Part shown: one piece after another, positions 55,261 to 64,000 of the stretch
How positions within the stretch are numbered: position 1 is the stretch's first letter
How the letters are laid out: each line of letters begins with the position of its first letter
Origin: Brevibacillus panacihumi
GTDB taxonomy: Bacteria > Bacillota > Bacilli > Brevibacillales > Brevibacillaceae
Assembly: GCF_003710985.1 (NCBI RefSeq)
Contig: NZ_RHHT01000008.1
Location: forward strand, 1-64,000
Reading direction: 5' to 3'
Length of the DNA stretch: 64,000 bases
The notes under the pieces: generated by a model
What the model was told of the DNA's origin: nothing
What the model saw: the letters and a program-made list of their open reading frames with translations, nothing else
The model's database searches: none
Position numbers and translations under genes: made by a program

Positions 55261-57900
55261 ATGGAGAAGTGGCAAGGTAAACATAGGCATCAATTCATCG
55301 TCCCCACTGTAAAAATGGGTTTTCTTCTCTTGATGGCTCTTATGATCGTGACGACGTATTCGGAAATACACGCTTCTGCGCGCTTTCATGCTCCGGGAAA
55401 CGTGTACTATGTCGCGCTGGACGGGGAAGACAGCAATCCCGGTACCCTGGAAGCACCGTGGCGGACGATCCAAAAGGCGGCGGACACGATCACCGCTGGC
55501 GAAACAGTGTTGGTAAGGGAAGGCATCTACGAGGAATTCGTAACCATTACATCCTCTGGATCGGAATCCGAGGGTTACTTAATATTCCAGGCCTATCCGG
55601 GGGAACGTCCAGTCATAGACGGCTCCAGACTGAATATTGGCAGTGGTCAAAGCGCTCTTGTACAGATCAATAGTGCGAATTATATCGTGTTTGACGGATT
55701 CGAGGTACGCAATCTCTTTTCTTCAAGCGAATCCGAGTATCCCGGGGGCATTCGGGTTCAAAATGGCGGGTCAAATATCCACCTTCTGAACAACGATGTG
55801 CACCACATCGAAAATCGCTCCCGCAGTGGAAATGCCCACGGCATTCATATCTACGGAAATTCATTCATACCCCTCAAGAATATCCGTATAAGCGGCAATC
55901 GTGTGCATCATCTGACACTGGGTTCAAGCGAATCGCTGACGTTAAGCGGCAACATCGACGGCTTCATAGTCGACGGGAATGTGATCCATGACAACAATAA
56001 CATCGGCATTGATATCGCCGGATTTTATGGCGCCTGTTCAAGTCCGTGCAGGGATCAGGCCAGGAATGGCATCGTTTCGGGCAATACCGTCTATCACATT
56101 GATTCTTCCATCAATCCGGCTTATGGCAGCAATTCCAACAGCGCTGGCGGTATCTATGCCGATGGGGCGACCAATGTGATCATTGAGCGCAATCATATTT
56201 ATCGAAGCGATTTCGGGATCGAGCTGGCAAGTGAAAACAAGAGAAAGTCTACCAGCAATATTGTCGTGAGGAATAATTATATACATCATAATGACGGTGC
56301 GGGAATTATCATGGGCGGCTCGCAAAAGAGCAATGGCGGCGCTGAAGATAATCTGATCCTCAATAATACGCTGGTCGAAAATGACCAATTGAAGCAAGGC
56401 TACGGAGAGATCACCTTTCAGGAGAACACCAGCAATAATGTCGTGGCGAACAATCTGATATACGCTCTCCCCGGCCGGGCACTGATTCACAAGTCCAGCT
56501 CAACCGGCTCAGGCAATGAGATTGATTTCAACCTCTATTATCGCCCAGACGGCGAGGACGGAAGGTCATGGAAGTGGGATGGCCACTCTTATAAAACCTG
56601 GGATTCCTACAAGGAGATGACGGGTTTGGATGGCCACTCGATATTTGCAGACCCGCAATTTGCCGATCTCAGTCGGGATATATTGCTGTCAAGCAGCTCG
56701 CCAGCAATAAATCGGGGGACAGAGGCGTATATGAAAGAAGCGGTACTCGATTTTTACGGTACTGCCAGAAGCAGAGGCACTGCCGTCGACATCGGCGCGA
56801 CGCAATTCAGCGGAGCATTGCTCGCAGATGCCGAGGTGCAGCCGGTGGAAGACGAACCTGCTCTGATCGAGCTGCCTTCCGAGCCAGAGCCAAGCGTGGA
56901 GCCCTCCGAGGGCGGAATACTCGTAGACGGGGATTTTTCCGACTGGACAAGACTGCCTGTGTTGAGCGAGGGCAAATCTCGCGTGCGCCAAATCAAGTCC
57001 GTGATCGCCGACGACGAGCTGCATGTGCTGGTAACCGGGAGTCTGCTTGGCGACAAAGGGCAGCTTTATCTGAACACCGACCAGGATGCGGATACGGGTT
57101 TTCAAGCTCCTTTTTGGAATGGCAGCGGAGCCGATTATCTTTTGGAGAATGGAACCCTGTACCAATATAGCGGAGAAGGGGATACCGACTGGAGCTGGAC
57201 CAAGGTTCGCTCTTATAAAAGGGATGGAAAGTTCGTCGCGACATCGACCGTCGTAGAGGTCTCTTTGCCGCTGGAGGATCTCGGCATCAAGTCAGGAGAT
57301 CCGGTCTATATCGGTTATGTATGGAAGGATTCTCATGCGGACAAGCTTCCTCAGGAAAGCAGCATGATCGAGGTAAACGATGGCATTGTGCCATCTCAGC
57401 CGAGCGATTCGATCAAAGAGGAGACCGCTGCAACAGTGGAGCCCGGGAAGAATTGGGACAACGTGGAGGCGTTGAGTACGAGTGATTCTACTCCACGGGT
57501 CTTGAAGGTTACCCATGATCGAAAATTCCTCTACATTCTGGTAGAGGGCAGCGAGCTGCTGACAAAGACGCAAATTTATCTCAATACGGACAACCAAAGC
57601 GACAGCGGCTATAAAGCCTCGAACTGGACGGCTGGAGGCGCGGAATATTTGTTGGAGTACGGCATTCTTTATCGCTATTCCGGGACGGGATCAAGCTGGT
57701 CCTGGGATGAGCAAACAGAACTGACTCACAGCGATTATTGGGATGAACAAGACGAACGCATCGAAATTACCATTCCATTGAAAGAACTGGGCCTGCAACG
57801 AGGTGACAGCATTACTCTTGGCGTGCTGAAGGATGACAACAGCGCGACACAGTTGCCGGTAAGCGGAGATATGCAAGGGTACACGTTAAGCAGTAACTGA
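55261..57900 (+). CDS. Secreted right-handed beta-helix protein with two C-terminal repeats
   Basis: An 879-residue exported protein. Residues 1-40 are a signal peptide (FLLLMALMIVTTYSEIHASA). A DUF1565-type start (VYYVALDGEDSNPGTLEAPW) leads into parallel beta-helix rungs rich in NNxVHH and GIxI motifs to about 500, as in polysaccharide lyases. Two related beta-sandwich-like repeats follow (about 555-705 and 735-879), each with an LYLNTDQ/IYLNTDN segment and G(A)xYLLExG(T/I)LY. A carbohydrate-binding or cleaving role on exopolysaccharide is likely, but no catalytic residues can be assigned. It precedes the Pel-type operon and has its own terminator. Confidence 0.8.
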   Translation: MEKWQGKHRHQFIVPTVKMGFLLLMALMIVTTYSEIHASARFHAPGNVYYVALDGEDSNPGTLEAPWRTIQKAADTITAGETVLVREGIYEEFVTITSSGSESEGYLIFQAYPGERPVIDGSRLNIGSGQSALVQINSANYIVFDGFEVRNLFSSSESEYPGGIRVQNGGSNIHLLNNDVHHIENRSRSGNAHGIHIYGNSFIPLKNIRISGNRVHHLTLGSSESLTLSGNIDGFIVDGNVIHDNNNIGIDIAGFYGACSSPCRDQARNGIVSGNTVYHIDSSINPAYGSNSNSAGGIYADGATNVIIERNHIYRSDFGIELASENKRKSTSNIVVRNNYIHHNDGAGIIMGGSQKSNGGAEDNLILNNTLVENDQLKQGYGEITFQENTSNNVVANNLIYALPGRALIHKSSSTGSGNEIDFNLYYRPDGEDGRSWKWDGHSYKTWDSYKEMTGLDGHSIFADPQFADLSRDILLSSSSPAINRGTEAYMKEAVLDFYGTARSRGTAVDIGATQFSGALLADAEVQPVEDEPALIELPSEPEPSVEPSEGGILVDGDFSDWTRLPVLSEGKSRVRQIKSVIADDELHVLVTGSLLGDKGQLYLNTDQDADTGFQAPFWNGSGADYLLENGTLYQYSGEGDTDWSWTKVRSYKRDGKFVATSTVVEVSLPLEDLGIKSGDPVYIGYVWKDSHADKLPQESSMIEVNDGIVPSQPSDSIKEETAATVEPGKNWDNVEALSTSDSTPRVLKVTHDRKFLYILVEGSELLTKTQIYLNTDNQSDSGYKASNWTAGGAEYLLEYGILYRYSGTGSSWSWDEQTELTHSDYWDEQDERIEITIPLKELGLQRGDSITLGVLKDDNSATQLPVSGDMQGYTLSSN

Positions 57901-57930
57901 AGCACTAGCTGATGTAAGCAAAAGAATCCC

Positions 57931-57992
57931 ATCCTGTCAGGCACGAATGACGCGCAGTTTGCGGCTGAGAAATGACAGGATCTATTTTTTTT
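57931..57992 (+). terminator. Intrinsic terminator of the beta-helix gene
   Basis: A perfect 9-bp stem ATCCTGTCA / TGACAGGAT, with an inner CGCA/TGCG hairpin, ends in eight T. Confidence 0.85.
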
Positions 57993-58023
57993 CGTGAAAA
58001 TGACAAGCGGGCGGTGATTTTGT

Positions 58024-60198
58024 TTGAAAGTACTAGTAACGGGCGGGTACGGTTTTATCGGCTCTCACGTAGCTGACAGGTTTCACAAGGAAGGGCACGA
58101 GGTGTACATCATCGACAATCTCATCACGGGACAAAAGAAGAACATAGACTTTAAGCATAAAGGGTATGTGTTGTCGGTAGAGGATGAGAAGTGCGAGGAG
58201 ATATTCAGATCGAATAAATTTGATGCCGTCGTTCACATGGCTGCTCAGGTCAGTGTTCCCTCATCGATTACGAACCCCATACATGACACGGAATCAAATG
58301 TGCTGGGCCTCGTCAATATGCTCAATTTGTCCAAAAAGTATCATGTCTCCAAATTCATCTACGCTTCCTCTGCGGCTGTCTATGGAGAAAAAACGGAGCT
58401 TCCGATCAAAGAGACGGATGCTTGCGTCCCGATTTCTCCGTATGGCATCAGCAAATGGGTTGGGGAGTCGTACTGTAAAAAGTGGCAGGAGATGTATGGA
58501 TTACAGACACTCGGGTTTCGTTTCTCCAATGTATATGGTCCCAGGCAGGATGCGAGGGGGGAAGGCGGAGTTATCGCGACGTTTATCAGCCGCATGATCG
58601 CTGGACAACCTCTGCACGTTCACGGGGAGGGCAACCAGACACGGGACTATATCTATGTAGAGGACGTGGCGGACGCTATTTTCCGAGCATCCTATTCCCC
58701 GCTTACAGGCATCTACAATCTCTCGACAGGCACGGAGCTTCGTGTCAATGAGATCGTAGAGGCATTGAAGGCGCCACAAGTCGAGCATGTAGAGAAAAGG
58801 CCTGGCGACATCGAACGATCCGTTCTTGACAATTCGTTGATCAAGCGCGATCTGGACTGGACGCCGATGTATTCCATTCAGGAGGGCCTCGAGCGTACAT
58901 ACCGGTATTTTGAACAGGAGTGGGCGAAGGCAGAAGCAGCGGCCACGGCGGCGGTCGAGCCTACAGCTTTGAGGGCCGTGTCTCGCCACGCGTACAAGTT
59001 CCTGATCCCATACGCCGAGAATCTGCTGGCATTTGCCTTGACGGCATGGCTGACACTGAGTCAGCAGTACAGCTCTTACGGCGCCATTGATGTGAAGCTG
59101 TTTTATATCACGATCATGGGAAATCTTTACGGCAATCGCCAATCGATTCTGGCGGTCGTTTTGTCCATCGGGTTGTTCCTGTACCAGAAGCTGATGGACG
59201 GCAGGGAATTTATCTCCTTGTTGTACGATACGGATTTCTTTTTTCAGATCGCGATCTATCTCTTCATTGGCCTGGTGGTAGGCTATTCGATCGACCGCAA
59301 GAATGCCCAAATTCAAAATCAGGAGCAGAAGCTCGAGGAGATGGAGGGCAAATATGCATTTTTGCATGACCTGTACAATGAGGTTCGCGAAGTAAAAGAA
59401 GAGCTTCAAATGCGCATCCTCAAATCGGGGGACAGCTACGGAAAGATCTATTCCATTACAAAAGAGCTGGAAAGCCTGGAGCCGGAGCAAGTGTTTCACG
59501 CAACAGTAAATGTCGTGAAATCCATTATGAACGCACCCACTGTATCGATTTATACGGTCAATCGAACCGGTACCTATCTTCGCCTGGTGGCTCATTCCAG
59601 CGCTCAGGAGCTGCAAGCCCCCAAATCATTGAAGGTCGGGGATCACGACTACATCCAAGCGATGCTGGCCGATGGCAAGGTGTTTGTAAACAAACAGCTG
59701 TCAGCAGGAGCTCCCTTGATGTGTGCGCCCATATACTACCGTGATCAGATTGCGGCTGTTGTCGCGATCGACGGACTCTCCTTCGAAACATTTTCCTTGT
59801 ATCACCAAAACCTGTTCAAGGTCACAACGGATCTGGTCTCGTCGGCTTTGTCCAAGGCGTTTGCCTTTATCGAAGCTACAGAAAACCAACGCTACGTGGA
59901 AGGAACGTCGCTTTTGCGGCCAGAAGCATTCCAGGTCATTTTACGGTCGAAACAGCTTGCAAAGGAACAAAATCAAACCCCATACCTGCTCCTGAGAGGG
60001 AAGCAAACAGATCAACATTTCGCAGAGATGTCGGACAGGCTGGATGGCATGCTGCGCGAGACGGACTATATCGGTCTGGATGAAGACCATCATCTCGTCG
60101 TCCTGCTGTCCAACACCAGTCTGGAGGATGCGAATCATGTGCTCAACCGGTTTGCCCAGAAGGGTATTTCTCTCCAGGTAGCGGAAGAGGAGCTGTAG
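58024..60198 (+). CDS. Sugar-nucleotide epimerase fused to a PelD-like c-di-GMP receptor
   Basis: A 724-residue fusion. Residues 1-305 are a GalE-like UDP-sugar epimerase (NAD motif GGYGFIGSH, catalytic YGISK). After an Ala-rich linker come four membrane helices (about 325-425), a coiled segment, a GAF domain (about 470-600) and a degenerate GGDEF domain lacking the active motif but holding RETD (678-681). That RxxD is the c-di-GMP-binding motif of PelD. In Pel systems the epimerase supplies UDP-GalNAc and PelD switches on synthesis. The operon continues with PelE-, PelA- and PelF-like genes. It starts with TTG at 58024 (TTTGAAAGTA); GGGCGGTGA precedes it. Confidence 0.85.
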   Translation: MKVLVTGGYGFIGSHVADRFHKEGHEVYIIDNLITGQKKNIDFKHKGYVLSVEDEKCEEIFRSNKFDAVVHMAAQVSVPSSITNPIHDTESNVLGLVNMLNLSKKYHVSKFIYASSAAVYGEKTELPIKETDACVPISPYGISKWVGESYCKKWQEMYGLQTLGFRFSNVYGPRQDARGEGGVIATFISRMIAGQPLHVHGEGNQTRDYIYVEDVADAIFRASYSPLTGIYNLSTGTELRVNEIVEALKAPQVEHVEKRPGDIERSVLDNSLIKRDLDWTPMYSIQEGLERTYRYFEQEWAKAEAAATAAVEPTALRAVSRHAYKFLIPYAENLLAFALTAWLTLSQQYSSYGAIDVKLFYITIMGNLYGNRQSILAVVLSIGLFLYQKLMDGREFISLLYDTDFFFQIAIYLFIGLVVGYSIDRKNAQIQNQEQKLEEMEGKYAFLHDLYNEVREVKEELQMRILKSGDSYGKIYSITKELESLEPEQVFHATVNVVKSIMNAPTVSIYTVNRTGTYLRLVAHSSAQELQAPKSLKVGDHDYIQAMLADGKVFVNKQLSAGAPLMCAPIYYRDQIAAVVAIDGLSFETFSLYHQNLFKVTTDLVSSALSKAFAFIEATENQRYVEGTSLLRPEAFQVILRSKQLAKEQNQTPYLLLRGKQTDQHFAEMSDRLDGMLRETDYIGLDEDHHLVVLLSNTSLEDANHVLNRFAQKGISLQVAEEEL

Positions 60199-60204
60199 CA
60201 TAGC

Positions 60205-61098
60205 ATGGCGGAAATCTTGTTTGTGGTATACGTGCTGCTGTCTGCGGTGTTGCTGGCCATGCGCTACCGGAAGTCTTGGAAGGACTTTCTCCTGCGCCTT
60301 GTGCTGGTAACAGCTTTTCCAGTCATTGGCTGGCTGTTCCCCCTGTTTTGGCCGAAAAGCCTTCTACAAGAGGCCGACGAGGAATTTCATGATTATGTCA
60401 CTCGTCAACAGGAGGAGCACCAAGTTAGACGTGTTGGTATTTATGCAAGGATCGAAGCACAGAAGGAGCTGAACGTGATTCCCATCGAAGACGCGCTGTT
60501 GATCAATGAGCATCGGACGCGTCGAAGAGTGATGATCGATGTCCTGAAGCAGGACGCGAATCAGTATCTGGAAATTTTGCAACGCGCGGTCAGCAACGAG
60601 GATACAGAAACCTCCCACTACGCCGTAAGTGCCATTATGGAAGTGAAGCGCAAAATGATGCTTGCTCTGCAGGATTTGTCCGTGCGGTATGAGAACGACA
60701 AGGACGACGAATACCTGGTTCGGACGTATGCGGAGGTATTGAAAGGATTTATGAGCAGTGGATTTTTGGACGAGCGTACTTTGTTAAAGCATCGCTACAC
60801 CTACCTGGAAGTCTTGGGAACGCTGACGGAGCTTACGGAAGACTCCGAGTGGGCCTATCAGGAGAAAGTGGATGTGGAGATCGTGCTTGGCATGTTCGCA
60901 GAGGCAGAAGCGACCGGCAAGCAATATCTTGAGAAGCACCCGCTGAGTGAAGAAGCGTATTTGTGCTTGATGAAGGTATATTTTGCGATGAAATCAGAGG
61001 ACAAGCTTTATGAAACGCTAAACAGACTGAAACAGACGCCGTTGAGACTGTCCAATCACGCATTGACACTCGTCCGATTCTGGTCGGAGGGAGCTTAA
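60205..61098 (+). CDS. pelE: PelE-like membrane TPR protein
   Basis: A 297-residue protein with two N-terminal hydrophobic helices (ILFVVYVLLSAVLLAM and LVLVTAFPVIGWLFPLFW) and a helical, TPR-like cytosolic part. It sits 6 bp after the PelD fusion and 1 bp before the PelA-like gene, the PelE position in Gram-positive pel operons. PelE is thought to scaffold the synthase complex. Sequence motifs alone are weak; the context decides. Confidence 0.75.
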   Translation: MAEILFVVYVLLSAVLLAMRYRKSWKDFLLRLVLVTAFPVIGWLFPLFWPKSLLQEADEEFHDYVTRQQEEHQVRRVGIYARIEAQKELNVIPIEDALLINEHRTRRRVMIDVLKQDANQYLEILQRAVSNEDTETSHYAVSAIMEVKRKMMLALQDLSVRYENDKDDEYLVRTYAEVLKGFMSSGFLDERTLLKHRYTYLEVLGTLTELTEDSEWAYQEKVDVEIVLGMFAEAEATGKQYLEKHPLSEEAYLCLMKVYFAMKSEDKLYETLNRLKQTPLRLSNHALTLVRFWSEGA

Positions 61099-61099
61099 A

Positions 61100-62944
61100 A
61101 TGCAAAAGGAAGTTGGTTTTCGAAGAAATGTGTATTTGATTATGCTCACGATTCTGGGCCTTGCTGTTTTGATACAAGTCGCCAGGTCGCAGCTCGTGCT
61201 GCAATTCAAGCATAACGATGAGCATCTGAAGGAACGCGCAGCCATCATGGCGCGTGCTGCTGCCCCGGATTCACAAGCAGCCGGAGTCATGACGGACGAG
61301 CTGTTTTGCCTTGCCTACTTGGGCGATGACCCACCGAGTGTGGAATTGAAGGAAAATACAGCGCGCACCCTGTCTTATCTGAAGCGCCAGGTCCAAGAAG
61401 TTGATTTGAATACGGATGTCATTGACTATAAAGCATGCACAGCAGTTTTGCTTGCCACTGGCGAGCTTGACGCGTTGGAGAGCGGGGCTGGTCTGGAGGA
61501 GTTCGTCCATCACGGCGGAGCGGCTTTTCTCATGACCACGCCAGTCATCGGGGATCGCTTTCATCAGATGTATCGCAAATTGGGGATTATCGAGTTTGAA
61601 TATCCCGTTCTCTCCAAAGGCGTTCGTCTCCTATCGAACGTACTCATTGCAGAGAAGGGGCTGGAGGTAGGGGAAGAGATCGTTTCCAACGTCTCCAATC
61701 CCGTAGAGCTGGATGCCGAGTCCACGAAACTGATCGAGAGTGAGGATGGGATCCCGCTGATGTGGAAACGCCAATACGGCGCTGGGAACTTCATCGTCTA
61801 CAACGGGGACAAGCTGCATTTGAAAAACAGCAGAGGCTTGGTCGTCGGAGGAGTAAGCATGATGCAGCCCGACTTTCTCTATCCGATCTTCAACTCGAAA
61901 ATCTTTTACATCGATGACTTTCCTTCACCGATCGCCAAAGGCATCCATCCAGCCATCTATCAGCAGTATGGGATGGAGCTGCCCACCTTTTTCCAGGACA
62001 TATGGTGGCCGGATATGCTGAAGGCAGCTCGCCTATACAATGTCAAATATACGGCTGCAGTCATTCAATCCTATAACGATGAGGTCAATCCTCCGTTCCG
62101 GGACCCGGTAGACCAGGAATGGCATCAGCTGGTTTCCTATGGGCGTGAAGTCGTCAAGAGTGGCGGAGAGATCGCCATACACGGCTATAATCATCAATCC
62201 CTGCAGACCAACAAGGCGATTGCGGATTATCTAGGCTATCAGATCTGGAACAGTCAGGAAGATATGGAGGAATCGATCAAGGAAGTGAATCGGTATATCA
62301 AAACGGCATTCCCGAATTTTACTCCGATGTCCTATGTGCCTCCCTCCAATGTACTGGGCAGAGAGGACGGACGGGAAGCCCTGAAAAAGGCCTGGCCGGA
62401 GATGTCTGTCATTGCCTCCTTGTACGATACGGACTACGAGGGGCGGGCGTACGTACAGGAATTCGAGCTGTCCAAGGATGGGATTATCGAAATGCCGCGG
62501 GTGACTTCGGGATATTTTGAAACGCCATATACCAGATGGCTGGAAGCCAATACGATTACTTCTGTCGGCGTATTCTCCCACTTCCTGCATCCGGACGATT
62601 TGCTCGATCATGCCAGAGGCCGGGACCAGACGTGGGAAAAGCTGTACCAGGATTTTTCAGATTATCTGGAACGTTTGCACCGCACTTACCCATGGATGCG
62701 GGACATCACTTCTACAGAAGCAGGATTTGATATGGTCAACGTCCTTCAGACAAAAGTAAGCGTGACGAAAGAGCCCCAGCGCATCAAGGGAGTAGTGGAT
62801 CAATACAAGCAACCGCTCTACTATGTGTTGAGGACAGAACGGAAAATTGCTGTACAAGAGAACTGCACGGTTCAGAAAATAGATGAGAATGTCTACCTGG
62901 TTACGGTGACAGGCTCGACATTCTCGATAGGGTTAGGGGGATGA
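61100..62944 (+). CDS. PelA deacetylase-like protein (DUF2194-type)
   Basis: A 614-residue protein with one N-terminal membrane helix (VYLIMLTILGLAVLIQVA), so most of it is outside the cell. The N-terminal half resembles DUF2194. From about residue 300 it has deacetylase-like features: FYIDDFPSP near 273 and IHGYNHQ near 360 as likely metal ligands. In Pel biosynthesis such an enzyme removes acetyl groups from GalNAc to make the polymer cationic. No PelA glycoside-hydrolase part is seen. It overlaps nothing and precedes pelF by 4 bp. Confidence 0.78.
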   Translation: MQKEVGFRRNVYLIMLTILGLAVLIQVARSQLVLQFKHNDEHLKERAAIMARAAAPDSQAAGVMTDELFCLAYLGDDPPSVELKENTARTLSYLKRQVQEVDLNTDVIDYKACTAVLLATGELDALESGAGLEEFVHHGGAAFLMTTPVIGDRFHQMYRKLGIIEFEYPVLSKGVRLLSNVLIAEKGLEVGEEIVSNVSNPVELDAESTKLIESEDGIPLMWKRQYGAGNFIVYNGDKLHLKNSRGLVVGGVSMMQPDFLYPIFNSKIFYIDDFPSPIAKGIHPAIYQQYGMELPTFFQDIWWPDMLKAARLYNVKYTAAVIQSYNDEVNPPFRDPVDQEWHQLVSYGREVVKSGGEIAIHGYNHQSLQTNKAIADYLGYQIWNSQEDMEESIKEVNRYIKTAFPNFTPMSYVPPSNVLGREDGREALKKAWPEMSVIASLYDTDYEGRAYVQEFELSKDGIIEMPRVTSGYFETPYTRWLEANTITSVGVFSHFLHPDDLLDHARGRDQTWEKLYQDFSDYLERLHRTYPWMRDITSTEAGFDMVNVLQTKVSVTKEPQRIKGVVDQYKQPLYYVLRTERKIAVQENCTVQKIDENVYLVTVTGSTFSIGLGG

Positions 62945-62948
62945 GTCT

Positions 62949-64000
62949 ATGAGGATCTGTATCATTGCCGAAGGTTCGTATCCTTATGTCACGGGTGGCG
63001 TGTCCAGCTGGATTCATAACCTGGTCCTTCAGTTGCCCCAGCATGAATTCGTGATTTATGCCATCGGGGCCCAAAGCAAGCAAAGGGGTCAATTCAAATA
63101 CGAGATCCCTCCCAATATCGTCGAGGTAAAAGAGACTTTTCTCGATGAGTACTTGAATGAGGAGGGGAAGTGGGGCAAACATTTCCGCATTCCCCCTGAG
63201 CAAAAAGAAAATATACAAATGCTGCTCGGTTTGGAAGGCGAGGTACATTGGAATCGACTGTTTGATTTTCTAAGAAACGGCAGCTTTCGCAATGCGGCTG
63301 ATTTCCTCTCCAGCAAGGATTATTTTGATCTGTTGGACGATTTATGCCAGAAGCAATACTCACTCGTACCGTTCACGGAGATGTTCTGGACGGTTCGCTC
63401 GATGATTTTGCCGCTGTTTCTTGCCATTCGGAACGAAATTCCCAGGGCGGATCTCTACCATAGCGTATCTACCGGCTATGCAGGTGTTGTTGGGGCGTTG
63501 GCCAAGCATGTTCACGGCAGTCCCTTCTTATTGACGGAGCATGGCATCTATACGCGGGAGCGGGAAGAGGAGATTATCAAGGCAGAATGGGTCAAAGGAT
63601 ACTTCAAAGACCTCTGGATTCAATATTTCTACCGCCTGTCAACTTGCGCGTATCAGGCAGCAGATCAAGTAACGACCTTGTTCCACCACAACAAGGAGAT
63701 TCAAGTCGAGCTGGGCTGCGAAGAATCCAAGATCAAGATTATTCCCAATGGCGTGGATATCGACGACTATCGTTATTTGCCGACAGCGCCAGAGGATTCC
63801 ATCATTCGAATCGGCGCAGTGGTGCGCGTCGTGCCGATCAAGGATATCAAAACCATGCTGCAGAGTTTTGCGGTGATCAAACGCGAGGTTCCTCAAGCGG
63901 AATTTACGATTATGGGACCTTATGAAGAAGATGAGGAGTATTACGAGGAATGCCTGCAGCTGGCTGCTGCGCTGGAACTGACAGACGTGACGTTTACCGG
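62949..64000 (+). CDS. pelF: PelF-like GT4 glycosyltransferase, truncated by window end
   Basis: The first 350 codons are open to the window edge. The start RICIIAEGSYPYVTGGVSSW has the glycine-rich loop of GT4 enzymes, and TEHGIYTREREEEI is a PelF hallmark. The second Rossmann domain begins IKIIPNGVDIDDY. PelF is the cytosolic enzyme that polymerises Pel from UDP-sugars together with the membrane exporter PelG, expected to the right. The ATG follows GGGGGAT. Confidence 0.88.
   Translation, partial: MRICIIAEGSYPYVTGGVSSWIHNLVLQLPQHEFVIYAIGAQSKQRGQFKYEIPPNIVEVKETFLDEYLNEEGKWGKHFRIPPEQKENIQMLLGLEGEVHWNRLFDFLRNGSFRNAADFLSSKDYFDLLDDLCQKQYSLVPFTEMFWTVRSMILPLFLAIRNEIPRADLYHSVSTGYAGVVGALAKHVHGSPFLLTEHGIYTREREEEIIKAEWVKGYFKDLWIQYFYRLSTCAYQAADQVTTLFHHNKEIQVELGCEESKIKIIPNGVDIDDYRYLPTAPEDSIIRIGAVVRVVPIKDIKTMLQSFAVIKREVPQAEFTIMGPYEEDEEYYEECLQLAAALELTDVTFT

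Overview
The window looks like a chromosomal segment of a spore-former-type Firmicute of the Paenibacillaceae, most like Brevibacillus. The basis is strong AGGAGG-type ribosome binding sites, some GTG starts, sigma-A-like promoters, near 50% GC by eye, and family content (malate:quinone oxidoreductase, LytS/LytTR pairs, a Gram-positive Pel-type exopolysaccharide cluster). The genus is inference. No rRNA or tRNA gene was seen.

Layout. 0.1-3.9 kb: a LacI-type regulator, a divergent adenine-deaminase-like amidohydrolase and a YczE-like membrane protein, with palindromic operators. 4.1-7.4 kb: mqo behind tandem operator sites and a structured leader, a GNAT acetyltransferase and a LysR regulator. 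7.5-12.6 kb: an iron(III)-type ABC importer (ATPase, lipoprotein, fused permease) ending in a beta-CASP metallo-beta-lactamase-fold protein.

12.7-34.6 kb is a defence island. It holds an AT-rich Fic gene with a 32-residue zinc-ribbon ORF, a complete four-gene Wadjet (Jet) plasmid-defence operon, and a complete type I-C CRISPR-Cas locus: cas3, cas5c, cas8c (with an internal Cas11c start), cas7c, cas4, cas1, cas2, and an array of 44 repeats and 43 spacers. Between cas3 and cas5c is the most interesting item. A minus-strand crRNA-like gene has its own extended -10 promoter, a shortened CRISPR repeat and a pseudo-spacer. The first 16 nt of that pseudo-spacer match, 15 of 16, a site 64-66 bp away. 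That site carries a TTC PAM, has its single mismatch at seed position 6, and sits just upstream of the -35 of a divergent sigma-A promoter. The promoter leads to a three-codon mini-ORF and a 62-residue basic ORF, then the cas5c operon. This is the architecture of a CRISPR-regulated toxin-antitoxin pair (CreTA) or a cas-repressing RNA (CreR), here in a type I-C locus.

34.7-53.2 kb is ordinary chromosome. It holds a hybrid 7TM-DISM sensor kinase broken by an in-frame amber codon and a frameshift, an intact LytS/LytTR pair beside an MHS-type MFS carrier, an LLM flavin oxidoreductase, a GntR regulator with promoter and operator, a CynX-type MFS protein, an AHSA1-like protein, a chemotaxis receptor, a PhnA-like protein, topoisomerase III, and a divergent FUSC/YdeI pair sharing a perfect palindrome.

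53.2-64.0 kb: a sulfatase, a secreted beta-helix protein with two C-terminal repeats, then a Pel-type exopolysaccharide operon running off the end of the window. Its genes are a sugar-nucleotide epimerase fused to a PelD-like c-di-GMP receptor, PelE-like, PelA deacetylase-like and PelF (partial).
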